Shown piece after piece: positions 15,330-24,214 of a DNA stretch of 64,000 bases. The notes beneath the pieces are model-generated. The model had not been told where the DNA came from, ran no database searches, and worked only from the letters and a program-made list of their open reading frames with translations. Source of the DNA: JAZDOK01 sp043798715 (lineage in GTDB: Bacteria > Vulcanimicrobiota > JAZDOK01); contig JAZDOK010000013.1 of the NCBI GenBank assembly GCA_043798715.1, positions 124,001 through 188,000 of the forward strand, written 5' to 3'. How positions within the stretch are numbered: position 1 is the stretch's first letter; each line of letters starts with the position of its first letter. Made by a program: the position numbers and the translations under genes.

Positions 15330-17813
15330 TCAACCGTTAACTTTTTTTTCCGGCTTTGCGGGGACGGCAGCGACTTCTTCCTGGTTTCTAAAGACGATGT
15401 TTCCGTCTTCCGCGTCGATAACGACCGTATCATGCTCTTTGAAGCGGTTGCGGATGAAATCCTCGGCCAGGGGGTCCTCCACCCTGCGCTGGATGGCCCG
15501 CCTGAGAGGCCTGGCCCCGAACTGCGGATCAAAGCCTTCCTTGGCCAGGAGCTCCTTGGCGGCCTCGGTGGCGACCATCTTGCGATCCTGCGCCTCGACT
15601 TCCTTGGCGACGCGGGAGAGCATGAGATCGACGATCTGCTTGACCTCCTGCTCGCTTAAGGCGTGGAAGACGACAGACTCATCGAGGCGGTTTAAAAACT
15701 CCGGCTTGAAAACCTTCTTTACTTCCTCCATGATCTTGGTTTTCATCCGCTCGTACTTGGCATCCGTAGAGCCTTCGTCCTTCTGCTTCCTGAAGCCCAT
15801 TTCGACGTCAGGGGCGAGGCCGGACACTCCGATATTTGAGGTCATAATGATGACGACGTTTTTGAAATCCACGACGCGGCCCTGTGAATCCGTCAGGCGG
15901 CCGTCCTCCAGCACCTGGAGGAGGATGTTGAAGACATCGGGATGCGCCTTTTCAATTTCGTCGAGGAGGATGACGGCGTAGGGCTTTCTGCGCACCGCTT
16001 CGGTGAGCTGCCCGCCTTCCTCAAAACCCACGTATCCGGGAGGGGCGCCCACCAGGCGGGAGACGGCGAATTTTTCCATGTATTCGGACATGTCGATCCG
16101 GACCATCGCGTCCTCGTCATCAAAGAGGAATTCCGCCACCGTCCTGGCCAGCTCGGTCTTGCCCACCCCGGTTGGCCCCAGGAAGAGAAAGGAGCCAATG
16201 GGCCGCTTGGGATCCTTAAGGCCGGCCCGGGCGCGCCGGACCGCCTTGGAGACCATTTTTATGGCCTCGTCCTGCCCGATGACACGCTTGTGCAGAGCTT
16301 CCTCCATGCTGAGAAGCTTTGTGGATTCGGCCTCGGCCAGCTTGGTGACCGGGATCTTGGTCCAGGAGGAGACGATCCGGGCGACCTCCTCCTCGTTGAC
16401 CGTGTTGTCGGGATCGCCGGTCTTGGTCCGCTTTTCCTGCCACTCCTTGGTCTTTTCCTCTTTCTTCCTGCGAATCTTCTCTTCTTTATCACGCAGGAGC
16501 GCGGCCTTCTCGTAATCCTGGGCCGAGATGACCGCCTCTTTTTCCTGACGCACCTGCTTTAGTTCAGCCTCCACCTCCCGCAGCTCCAGCGGCGGCTGGG
16601 TTGAGCGCAGGCGCACCCTTGAGGCGGCCTCGTCCATCACGTCTATCGCCTTGTCGGGGAGAAAACGGTCGCTGATATACCGATCCGCCAGCTTGGCGGC
16701 CATGACCAGGGCATCGTCCGTGATTCGCACCTTATGGTGAGCCTCATAGCGGTCGCGAAGCCCCTTGAGGATGTCAATCGTCTGGGCCACGGTCGGCTCG
16801 GGGACGTTTACCGGCTGGAACCTGCGCTCGAGGGCCGCGTCCTTCTCGATATATTTACGATATTCGTCCAGCGTGGTGGCTCCGATGCACTGGAGCTCCC
16901 CCCGCGAGAGGGATGGCTTGAGTATATTAGAGGCGTCTATGGCCCCTTCGGCGGCACCGGCCCCCACGATGGTGTGCAATTCGTCCACAAAGAGGATGAT
17001 TTCTCCGGAGGCGGCCCGGATCTCGTCCATGACCCGCTTGAGGCGCTCTTCGAACTCCCCGCGATACTTGGTCCCGGCCACCAGGCCGGCCAGATCCAGG
17101 GAGATGACCCTCTTGTCCGCCAGGAGTTCCGGAATTTCGTTCCTGGCGATCCTCTGGGCCAGGCTCTCCACGATGGCCGTCTTGCCGACGCCGGGCTCCC
17201 CGAGAAGGGCCGGATTGTTCTTGGTCCTCCGGACCAGAATCTGGATCACCCGCTCAATCTCGTTCTCTCTCCCTATAACCGGGTCCAGCTTGTTCTCCCG
17301 CGCCATCTGGGTCAGGTCCCGTCCATACTGATCGAGGGTGGGCGTCTTGGTCTTCTCCTTCTGAGGAGTCGAGGCCGCCTCCAGCCCGAGGAACTGGACG
17401 ATCTCGCTCCGCACCTTCTGAGGATCGACTTCCAGGTTGCTGAGCACTCTGGCGGCGACGCCCTCTCCTTCACGCACCAGACCGAGGAGCAGGTGCTCCG
17501 TCCCGATGTAATTATGATTCAGAGTCTTGGCCTCCTCGAAGGCCAGCTCGATTACCCGCTTGGCCCGCGGAGTGAAGACCACTTCCTGCTGGGTGGTCTG
17601 CCCGCCCTTGCCGACGATGGCCTCCACCTCGGTCCGAACCCTCAAGAGATTGATTCCGAGGCGCTCCAGCACCTTGGCGGCTACGCTCTCGCCCTCGCTG
17701 ATGATGCCCAGGAGCAGGTGCTCAGTCCCGATGTAATTGTTGCCGAGGCGGGCGGCCTCTTCCTGCGCCAACACTATGGATCGCCTGGCCCGCTCAGTAA
17801 ATGGTTCCCACAT
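15330..17813 (-). CDS. clpC: ATP-dependent Clp protease ATP-binding subunit ClpC
   Basis: Hsp100/Clp unfoldase that feeds substrates to ClpP; 827 aa, normal for ClpC. Domains in order are two N-terminal Clp repeats (residues 1-145, 'NYIGTEHLLLG' twice), AAA+ domain 1 with Walker A 'GEPGVGKTAI', a UVR-type coiled-coil middle region ('DYEKAALLRDKEEKI') that defines ClpC rather than ClpB, AAA+ domain 2 with 'GPTGVGKTEL', the ClpP-docking tripeptide in 'EMGFRKQ', and the D2-small domain. ATG 17813 follows GAGGAGGTAGGTT. No ctsR or mcsAB precede it, unlike in Bacillus, so heat-shock control must differ. Confidence 0.96.
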   Translation of the reverse strand: MWEPFTERARRSIVLAQEEAARLGNNYIGTEHLLLGIISEGESVAAKVLERLGINLLRVRTEVEAIVGKGGQTTQQEVVFTPRAKRVIELAFEEAKTLNHNYIGTEHLLLGLVREGEGVAARVLSNLEVDPQKVRSEIVQFLGLEAASTPQKEKTKTPTLDQYGRDLTQMARENKLDPVIGRENEIERVIQILVRRTKNNPALLGEPGVGKTAIVESLAQRIARNEIPELLADKRVISLDLAGLVAGTKYRGEFEERLKRVMDEIRAASGEIILFVDELHTIVGAGAAEGAIDASNILKPSLSRGELQCIGATTLDEYRKYIEKDAALERRFQPVNVPEPTVAQTIDILKGLRDRYEAHHKVRITDDALVMAAKLADRYISDRFLPDKAIDVMDEAASRVRLRSTQPPLELREVEAELKQVRQEKEAVISAQDYEKAALLRDKEEKIRRKKEEKTKEWQEKRTKTGDPDNTVNEEEVARIVSSWTKIPVTKLAEAESTKLLSMEEALHKRVIGQDEAIKMVSKAVRRARAGLKDPKRPIGSFLFLGPTGVGKTELARTVAEFLFDDEDAMVRIDMSEYMEKFAVSRLVGAPPGYVGFEEGGQLTEAVRRKPYAVILLDEIEKAHPDVFNILLQVLEDGRLTDSQGRVVDFKNVVIIMTSNIGVSGLAPDVEMGFRKQKDEGSTDAKYERMKTKIMEEVKKVFKPEFLNRLDESVVFHALSEQEVKQIVDLMLSRVAKEVEAQDRKMVATEAAKELLAKEGFDPQFGARPLRRAIQRRVEDPLAEDFIRNRFKEHDTVVIDAEDGNIVFRNQEEVAAVPAKPEKKVNG

Positions 17814-17984
17814 AACCTACCTCCTCACCATTATGAACGCGCAACTTACCCGCTGCCTGTGCGCGTATAATATGCAAACTATTACTAAACTTCTCTTTTT
17901 TTCCTTATATTCCTTTCTTTAACAGTGCTGTCCCGTCCACCCTGAGAAGGGGGAGGAATTGAATTCCTCATAGAAATAAGCCAC

Positions 17985-18986
17985 ATGAGCACCATGGATA
18001 TTTTTGCCGTCATCTGCCTGTTATTGGCGCTGGCTTTTGATTTTACCAACGGATTTCACGATGCCGCCAACTCTATAGCCACGGTGGTCTCCACCCGGGT
18101 CCTGACGCCGAGACAAGCCGTGATATGGGCGGCCGCGTTCAATTTCATCGCTTTTTTAGTGTTCGGAACCGCCGTCGCCAAAACCATAGGGAAAGGAATG
18201 ATCGATCTTAACGCCGTCAATCTGACGGTTATTTTTTCGGGCCTGCTCGGGACGATTGCCTGGAATATCATCACCTGGTATTTCGGGATTCCCACCAGTT
18301 CCTCCCATGCGCTGATCGGCGGCTACGCCGGCGCCGCCATCGCCAGGGCGGGCTTTGGCGCGATAATTACCTCCGGATGGACGATAACGCTCCTCTTTAT
18401 TTTCCTGGCGCCTCTCATCGGCCTCTTCCTGGGGCTGGTCTTTGAAGTCGCGGCCTCCTGGATTTTTTACCGGGTCCCTCTGGGGACCGCCGGCAAGCTT
18501 TTTCGCCGCCTTCAGCTTCTCTCCGCCGCCCTGTACAGCCTGGGTCACGGAGGCAACGACGCCCAGAAAACCATGGGAATCATGGCCACCATCCTGTTCA
18601 TTTCCGGCCATACAAAAACATTCGGCATTCCGCTGTGGGTGGTCCTGGGCGCCCACCTGGCCATTGCGCTGGGCACCCTCTTCGGAGGCTGGAAAATAGT
18701 AAAAACAATGGGCAACAAAATCACCAAGCTCCAGCCTCTTGACGGTTTCTGCGCCGAGACGGCGAGCGCGCTCAGCATCTACCTGGCAACTTTCCTGGGA
18801 GCGCCGGTCAGCACCACCCACGTCATCACCGGGGCCATATCAGGCGTGGGCGCCGCGAAACGTATCTCCGCCGTGCGTTGGGGCGTCGCCATAAATATCG
18901 TCTGGGCCTGGATTCTGACCATCCCCATGGCGGCCATTATGTCTTATGTGACCTACCACCTGGTGCATCTTATTTTCGGTGCCTAG
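17985..18986 (+). CDS. Inorganic phosphate transporter, Pit family
   Basis: A 333-aa inner-membrane protein with about ten hydrophobic helices. It has the two inverted signature repeats of the PiT family: 'DFTNGFHDAANSIATVVSTRVL' early and 'SLGHGGNDAQKTMGIMA' in the middle, plus 'GAPVSTTHVITGAISGVG' near the end and 'GIPTSSSHALIGGYAGAA'. It is expected to import phosphate (or a metal-phosphate) with protons. The start is uncertain: ATG 17985 and ATG 17994 both lack a close RBS. It is followed 20 bp later by a DUF47 gene, the usual partner. Confidence 0.93.
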   Translation: MSTMDIFAVICLLLALAFDFTNGFHDAANSIATVVSTRVLTPRQAVIWAAAFNFIAFLVFGTAVAKTIGKGMIDLNAVNLTVIFSGLLGTIAWNIITWYFGIPTSSSHALIGGYAGAAIARAGFGAIITSGWTITLLFIFLAPLIGLFLGLVFEVAASWIFYRVPLGTAGKLFRRLQLLSAALYSLGHGGNDAQKTMGIMATILFISGHTKTFGIPLWVVLGAHLAIALGTLFGGWKIVKTMGNKITKLQPLDGFCAETASALSIYLATFLGAPVSTTHVITGAISGVGAAKRISAVRWGVAINIVWAWILTIPMAAIMSYVTYHLVHLIFGA

Positions 18987-19006
18987 ACAAAAAAGGAGGG
19001 AACAAC

Positions 19007-19621
19007 GTGTTTCTGCCAAAAAATTTAGTCTTCTTCGACCTCTTCGAGGAACAGCTTGAGGTGATTTCAAAGAGCGTCGCCATCCTGCAGGCCTTGAAGG
19101 GAAAAAGTGAGATCCGTGAGGATGCCGACAAAATAAAGGAAGTCGAGCACCAGGGCGACGTCATCGCTCACCGGATCCTGGAAACCCTGAACAAGACCTT
19201 TATCACCCCCATAGACCGTGAGGACATCACCCAGCTGGCCCACGGCTTAGACGACGTACTGGACGATATCGAAAGAGTGGTCAACCGTCTTTCACTCTAC
19301 CGGCTCATCCCCGTCCCCGAGGTGGTGTTCGTATTTGCGGACAACATCGGGGAATCGGTGGAAGAGCTCAAGAAGGGAATCAGCCTGGTCAGGGACGATC
19401 GCAAAAGAAACCTCACCCTTAAATCCTGCGAGAGAATAAACGCCCTGGAGAACGAGGGGGACGACCTCCTGCGCTCGAACCTGGAAACCCTTCTTAACAG
19501 TGATAAGGATCCGGTCTTCATCATCAAGATGAAAGAGATAATAGAGACCCTGGAAAATGTCACCGACTGCTGCGAGGACGTAGCCGATATCCTCGAAAAC
19601 ATCGTCATCAAAAATTATTGA
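19007..19621 (+). CDS. DUF47 (PhoU-like) phosphate transport regulator
   Basis: A 204-aa all-helical cytoplasmic protein of the DUF47/YkaA family, which accompanies Pit transporters and is thought to regulate them. GTG 19007 is chosen because AAAAGGAGGG sits 7 bp before it; an in-frame start at 18878 would overlap the transporter by 109 bp. Typical features are 'FFDLFEEQLEVI', 'VEHQGDVIAHRILETLNKTFITPIDREDI' with the acidic metal-binding 'E..gD', and the C-terminal repeat 'LENEGDDLLRSNLETL...EIIETLENVTDCCEDVADILENIV'. Confidence 0.93.
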   Translation: MFLPKNLVFFDLFEEQLEVISKSVAILQALKGKSEIREDADKIKEVEHQGDVIAHRILETLNKTFITPIDREDITQLAHGLDDVLDDIERVVNRLSLYRLIPVPEVVFVFADNIGESVEELKKGISLVRDDRKRNLTLKSCERINALENEGDDLLRSNLETLLNSDKDPVFIIKMKEIIETLENVTDCCEDVADILENIVIKNY

Positions 19622-19637
19622 TTTTTCCGGCGGCAAC

Positions 19638-19665
19638 GTAAGGGCGAAAAATTTTTCGCCCCTAC
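19638..19665. repeat. Palindromic intergenic repeat, copy 1
   Basis: A 28-bp near-perfect inverted repeat with 14-bp arms (GTAAGGGCGAAAAA and TTTTTCGCCCCTAC, one mismatch) in the gap after the DUF47 gene. The core is identical to that of the repeat at 58767, and the outer arms match the one at 24187. Confidence 0.85.
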
Positions 19666-19786
19666 AATAACCACGATCCCATGAACATGGTTCGGCATGA
19701 CCCCGAAGCCTACCTTGAAGAGGAACAGGAGGAATCAGGGTAAATCCGGAGAATGTTCAGGAAAAGACAGAAACAGGGGGCTGTAC

Positions 19787-20941
19787 ATGAAGAAAAAGAC
19801 CCTGGTTTTCCTGGTTGTTTTCCTGGCTGGATGCGCCCTCGCCCTGGCCTTGGCGTATCCGGCCCTGGCCATCCCGCGTGACCTTCTCGACGATATCGCC
19901 ATCGTTGCCGTCATGGAGCCGCTCAATAAAACGACTGTTCCCGGGCATATAGATTTCCCCTACTTCCCCGAAAAAATGGGGCAGATGCTCTCCGAGGCGA
20001 ACTACCGCGTCATCCCCATCACCCAGAAGATGCTCGCCGACGAGGGGATTAAACTATACTCCTCCATCGGGCCGGATCGCTCCCTGACGGCCGCCGAGGT
20101 ATCCCTTCTGGCGAAGAAATTAAGATTCGACGCCCTGGTCACGGGAAATATCTACGAGCTCCAGGTCCGCACGGAACGCCAGTTCCTCTTCATGAAGAAA
20201 TTTTACGATTTCACCATGGAGGGCCAGCTTTACTACAAGGACGGGCGGGAACTTTGGCACGGGCGCATAAGAAAATATGACCGCGAGATTCGCTCGGATG
20301 ATTCGCGGGAGATTGAAAAGAGGAAAGTCTTCACCAACATCCTGACCTCCCAGGAGATCGGAGACTCCCTCCTGGCCGAACTCGGGAGGAAACCGGATGA
20401 CAGAGACCCTCCCGAGATTGCGATTTCCTCCCCTTCAAAAGTCCAGGTCCTTAAGAGCACGACCATAATACTCAAGGGCGAGGTCGCCGACAACAGCAAG
20501 GTGTGGCAGCTCTCCGTCAATGGACGGGACATGCAGATTGTTCCGCATAAACGCATCGAGTTTTCCTACCCAATCCGCCTGGAGGAGAAGAGAGCCGGGG
20601 AACGGGAGACCATCCAGGTAACCGCCCGGGACATCTTCGAAAACTCGGCCAGCGTGGAAGTGCCTCTCGTCTGGGGCAAGACCTTGAATGCCTACGTGAA
20701 GGAGATCAAGGGCTCGGACATTCTCATAAACAAGGGGCGCTACCAGGGGGTCGAGAACGGAATGGCCTTTACGGTTCACAGCGTGGAGAAGTTCAATGAT
20801 CCCCTGTCGGGAGTTCCCATGTATAATGTCAGGGAACTAGGGGCCGTTGTGGTGACCAATGTCTACGACAACACCTCGGCGGCGACGTTTCTTTCGTCTG
20901 AGCTGGCCGGCCGGGTGAAAAAAGGCGACATTCTCAAATAG
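19787..20941 (+). CDS. Exported protein with FlgT-C-like end domain
   Basis: ATG 19787 follows CAGGGGG and starts a 384-aa protein with a signal peptide ('KKKTLVFLVVFLAGCALALALAYPALA'-type, about residues 1-27). The internal 'LAGC' could also be a lipobox. The next 170 residues resemble the alpha/beta fold of exported stress-type proteins ('IAIVAVMEPLNKT', 'LLAKKLRFDALVTGNIYEL'). A beta-sandwich segment follows ('PPEIAISSPSKVQVLKSTTIILKGEV'). The end 'GRYQGVENGMAFTVHSV...ELGAVVVTNVYDNTSAATFL..GRVKKGDILK' matches the C-terminal domain style of FlgT-like proteins. The job is unknown; it precedes the SLH porin and may be an envelope factor. Confidence 0.75.
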   Translation: MKKKTLVFLVVFLAGCALALALAYPALAIPRDLLDDIAIVAVMEPLNKTTVPGHIDFPYFPEKMGQMLSEANYRVIPITQKMLADEGIKLYSSIGPDRSLTAAEVSLLAKKLRFDALVTGNIYELQVRTERQFLFMKKFYDFTMEGQLYYKDGRELWHGRIRKYDREIRSDDSREIEKRKVFTNILTSQEIGDSLLAELGRKPDDRDPPEIAISSPSKVQVLKSTTIILKGEVADNSKVWQLSVNGRDMQIVPHKRIEFSYPIRLEEKRAGERETIQVTARDIFENSASVEVPLVWGKTLNAYVKEIKGSDILINKGRYQGVENGMAFTVHSVEKFNDPLSGVPMYNVRELGAVVVTNVYDNTSAATFLSSELAGRVKKGDILK

Positions 20942-20986
20942 TCCCGGTTTGAAAGGTCGGATCACACTATACTTGGGAGGTAAGAA

Positions 20987-23143
20987 ATGAAAGCGTTTGC
21001 GTGGTGTGCGGTCCTGGTGTTCGTTCTCTTCGCCTTGTCACCCGCCGTCGGGGCCCCCCTCTTCGGGGACGTTCCCCAGAGTCACTGGGCTAAAGATGCG
21101 ATTATGCAGCTTGCCTCGAAGGGACTTCTCGAAGGCTATCCGGATGGGACCTTCAAGGGCGACCGCCTGACTTCCCGCTGGGAGATGGCCATTGTGGTCG
21201 CCCGCCTGATGGCCAGGGTAGAACAGATGGGAAGCAAATATTTTTCCAGGGCCGATATGGACACCTTGAAAGCCCTGGCCGAAAGCTACAAAGACGAACT
21301 GACTTCCTACGGCGTCCGGATGGATTCAGTCGAAGACAACTTTTCCAAGCTGGACACGAGAACGTCTTCCCTCGAAAAGATAAGATTCTACGGGTATTTC
21401 GATTCCATTATGCTCTCGCAGGACGTGGTCGGAGATCAACCTCTAATCGGCACTACGGACAACCTCTTCGCCGCCATGGACTGGACCTGCGGCCGTCCCC
21501 TGGTGCGGGGCAAGTCCGTCACCGGCCTTCTGGCCCTTGGTCTTAATACCACGCTCTCCTCGTCTCTTTCCGCCGGCGTGCAATTTGACGCCTACCAGAG
21601 CCTGGGAGACCTGCCCATAGATATCTACTGGGGCGTCACCCCGCCTTACCAATGCAATCTCTTCACCGGGTCCGGTTTTCCGGAAGACGTTCTCGTGCCC
21701 CGGGCTCCCATGACCCGGATGGTGCTGGACAATTTCTGGTTCAAGCATGAGCCCTCAAAAACCCTTCTTCTGGGGGGGGCCTACCGTCCCCAGATGGTTG
21801 AGTCTTTCGTACTGAACGGGATGCGCAACCCCAACGCCAATGCCCCGTCGCTCCTCCCTTTCTGGGGCGCCAGCATTTCCGGGCCTATCGCCGGGAAGTT
21901 TCCCCTCTCCTGGGAAATTCTTGAGACCCGCCTGCCTCACACCGCCAACTCCGTCATGGGAACCAAGTATGACTATGCCAGTTGGGCCGGGGCCTTGAAC
22001 CTCACTGCGGATTTCAAAACCTTCAAAGTGGGTCTTAATTTTTCGAGGGCCGTTGACGACCCCATCAACTCGGGCAATCCTCAGGCCGCCGGCATTATCC
22101 CCATCCCGGTCGGGGCCTGGAATGCCGCCCTCATTCCCTTTGCCCCCGGCTGGGAGGATAGCCGCTCCGGCGCCATCAGGGCCGCGACCGGTCCCCAGTC
22201 GGAGAACACCATCGGAGGAAGCGTCGAGCTTCCCCTTAGCGAGTTTTGGAAATTCCGGATGGAAATCGCCGGCAGCACCTACATCCCCGACACCGCCCGC
22301 GCCGCCAAATCCGGTTTTGACACCTCCGTTTCCGGTTCGCTCTTGTCGGCGGCCGTGAGCGGGAAAATCTATGAGCGATTCAACCTGAACCTTTCCTACC
22401 TGGATATCGCGCCCACCTATGACCCGTTCTTAAACCAACTCCCGGCGGCGGCGGCCATTCCCGTCTTCCTGCCTTATTCCACCTATTATTCCAGCTATTA
22501 CCAGCTCCATGACTACCTGGCCTATCCCAATAACCGCAGGGGGCCCAAGCTGGTGATCGGGTACGAAATTCCCAAGGACAAAGGAAACCTTTCCTTGACC
22601 CTCAGTTCCCTGGATCAGGCGGAGCCGTCCACTCCGGGCCAGTGGCATAAGGCCGGCAACGTGGAGCCCCTCTTTGGCCTGCTGGCCGGTGGAGGCACGG
22701 AGAAGGGGCATCTGCAGGAGGCCACTTTTCGCGGCAATTATAATATAACTCAGCGCCTGAGGGCGGACTTCGGATACACGAACTACAAGATTCTCCGATC
22801 CGCCGGCGCCATGGACGACATCAACTTCGAGCAGAACCTGTATTCATTGGCCTTGAGCTATCCCTTCAGCAGCCACCTGGCCGTTTACGGCAGTCTCAAC
22901 GTGCTCGCCTACAAAGGTCAATGGGGACAGGCCCCCACCATCACCAACATCCAGGATTTCACCCAGTCCATTCCCTCTCTGGGCGTCTCCTATATTTTCG
23001 ACGAGTCCTCCTCAGTCTCCATGTCTTACAGAACTCTGGGTTATACCGACAACCGCTCCCAGGCGATTAAAAACCTCTGGCCGACGACCGCCGGAAACTG
23101 GCAGGGTCAGCAGACATCCCTGGAATTCAAATTTTCATTCTAA
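20987..23143 (+). CDS. SLH-domain outer-membrane porin
   Basis: A 718-aa exported protein with RBS GGGAGGTAAGAA before ATG 20987. Domains in order are a signal peptide (residues 1-23), an S-layer homology domain ('FGDVPQSHWAKDAIMQLASKGLLEGYPDGTFKGDRLTSRWEMA'-type, about residues 26-75), a short coiled coil ('MDSVEDNFSKLDTRTSSLEKI', about 105-127), and about 590 residues of alternating beta strands ending in the barrel-type C-terminal Phe ('LEFKFSF'). This is the SomA/OmpM/SlpA layout in which the SLH domain grips secondary cell-wall polymer and tethers the outer membrane. It is the main sign that the host is diderm. Confidence 0.88.
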   Translation: MKAFAWCAVLVFVLFALSPAVGAPLFGDVPQSHWAKDAIMQLASKGLLEGYPDGTFKGDRLTSRWEMAIVVARLMARVEQMGSKYFSRADMDTLKALAESYKDELTSYGVRMDSVEDNFSKLDTRTSSLEKIRFYGYFDSIMLSQDVVGDQPLIGTTDNLFAAMDWTCGRPLVRGKSVTGLLALGLNTTLSSSLSAGVQFDAYQSLGDLPIDIYWGVTPPYQCNLFTGSGFPEDVLVPRAPMTRMVLDNFWFKHEPSKTLLLGGAYRPQMVESFVLNGMRNPNANAPSLLPFWGASISGPIAGKFPLSWEILETRLPHTANSVMGTKYDYASWAGALNLTADFKTFKVGLNFSRAVDDPINSGNPQAAGIIPIPVGAWNAALIPFAPGWEDSRSGAIRAATGPQSENTIGGSVELPLSEFWKFRMEIAGSTYIPDTARAAKSGFDTSVSGSLLSAAVSGKIYERFNLNLSYLDIAPTYDPFLNQLPAAAAIPVFLPYSTYYSSYYQLHDYLAYPNNRRGPKLVIGYEIPKDKGNLSLTLSSLDQAEPSTPGQWHKAGNVEPLFGLLAGGGTEKGHLQEATFRGNYNITQRLRADFGYTNYKILRSAGAMDDINFEQNLYSLALSYPFSSHLAVYGSLNVLAYKGQWGQAPTITNIQDFTQSIPSLGVSYIFDESSSVSMSYRTLGYTDNRSQAIKNLWPTTAGNWQGQQTSLEFKFSF

Positions 23144-23155
23144 AGGATTACTTCG

Positions 23156-24187
23156 ATGCCGGAACCAAACGATTCAATTGACCTCTTCGGCCTCCTGTGC
23201 CGCACCGGCCAGGAATTAAGCGCCATTGGGGACCTGGACGATCTACTGGAAAAGATAATGCAGGTCACCCGGGAAATCTGCGCCGCCGATGCCTCGTCCA
23301 TCCTGATGGTTGATAATGATACTCAGGAACTTTATTTCAAGGCTGTCCAGGGAGAGAAAAGACGCCAGGTCAAGCCTGTTCGTTTTTCCATCAACGAGGG
23401 AATCGCGGGCTGGGTCGCCGTCAACAGGCAGAGTCTGATTGTAAATGACGTCCTGTCGGATTCCCGCTACCTGGTGCGGGTGGATGTCGAGTCTTCCTAC
23501 CAGACACGGAACATCGCCTGCGTCCCGGTCATCTGGGAAAACGAGCTCCTGGGCGTCATCGAGGCCCTTAACAAGAAGGAAGACAAGGATTTTACGGAAG
23601 AGGATCTTAAATTTCTCTCCATCCTGGCCAGTCAGGCGGCCATTGCCATCAACAGCACCAGGACCATCTCGGATCTCCAGAACTTCTTCATTTATATGGT
23701 GGAAATTCTGGTCATGGCCATTGAGTCCGTGACGCGGGTCCCTTCCGGTTTTACCATGAAGGTCGCCAGGACCGCCACCCGCCTGGCCCGGCAGATGGGA
23801 ATCACGGGGAAAGAGTATGAAAATATTTACTACGCCTCTATGCTGTTTAATATAGGGAAGTTGCGCGCTCTGGAAGGAAGCGGGGAAGTTCCCTCCAACC
23901 TGCACCCGCTTCTGGGGGGAGAAACCCTGCGCCAGATCATGCTGCTGGAAAAGATCGCTCCCATCGTGGAGGCCCATCTGGAACGCTTTGACGGCTCAGG
24001 GGTGCCCAAGGGCCTCAAGGGCGGGGATATTCTCCTGGGAGGGCGCATCCTGGGGCTGGCTCTGGCCTTCGAGGAGTGGCGCCTGACAAAAGGCAAGGAA
24101 GCTTCGGAGAATCCCGCCAAAGAATTCATCGCCGCAAACCCTTCGGCCTTTGACCCGGCGGTGGTCAAGGTTTTTCTGGAAAATTAG
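23156..24187 (+). CDS. GAF-domain protein with degenerate HD-GYP domain
   Basis: A 343-aa cytoplasmic protein. Residues 20-165 form a GAF domain ('ICAADASSILMVDNDTQELYFKAVQG', 'EGIAGWVAV', 'IACVPVIWENELLGVIEALNK'). Residues 185-343 align with an HD-GYP phosphodiesterase core, but the metal-binding HD is replaced: 'YASMLFNIGKL' stands where 'a.llHDiGK' is expected, and the GYP signature reads 'ERFDGSGVPKGLKGG'. The later His in 'HPLLGGE' and 'AHLERFDGSG' remain. It therefore probably binds a ligand or partner and does not cleave c-di-GMP. It follows the porin by 12 bp and may be co-transcribed. Confidence 0.8.
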   Translation: MPEPNDSIDLFGLLCRTGQELSAIGDLDDLLEKIMQVTREICAADASSILMVDNDTQELYFKAVQGEKRRQVKPVRFSINEGIAGWVAVNRQSLIVNDVLSDSRYLVRVDVESSYQTRNIACVPVIWENELLGVIEALNKKEDKDFTEEDLKFLSILASQAAIAINSTRTISDLQNFFIYMVEILVMAIESVTRVPSGFTMKVARTATRLARQMGITGKEYENIYYASMLFNIGKLRALEGSGEVPSNLHPLLGGETLRQIMLLEKIAPIVEAHLERFDGSGVPKGLKGGDILLGGRILGLALAFEEWRLTKGKEASENPAKEFIAANPSAFDPAVVKVFLEN

Positions 24188-24214
24188 TAAGGGCACGTTG
24201 CAACGCGCCCCTAC
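24187..24214. repeat. Palindromic intergenic repeat, copy 2
   Basis: A 28-bp inverted repeat with 14-bp arms (GTAAGGGCACGTTG and CAACGCGCCCCTAC, two mismatches). It begins in the stop codon of the GAF gene and overlaps the end of the convergent M48 gene. Outer arms match copies at 19638 and 58767; the core differs. Confidence 0.8.

Noticed and set aside
16734..17870. A 378-codon open frame on the plus strand opposite clpC
   Set aside because: It is antisense to the fully conserved clpC gene and encodes no known motif; long antisense frames are common in GC-rich genes.
18878..19006. An upstream start for the DUF47 gene
   Set aside because: It would overlap the transporter by 109 bp and has no RBS, while GTG 19007 has an ideal AAGGAGG.
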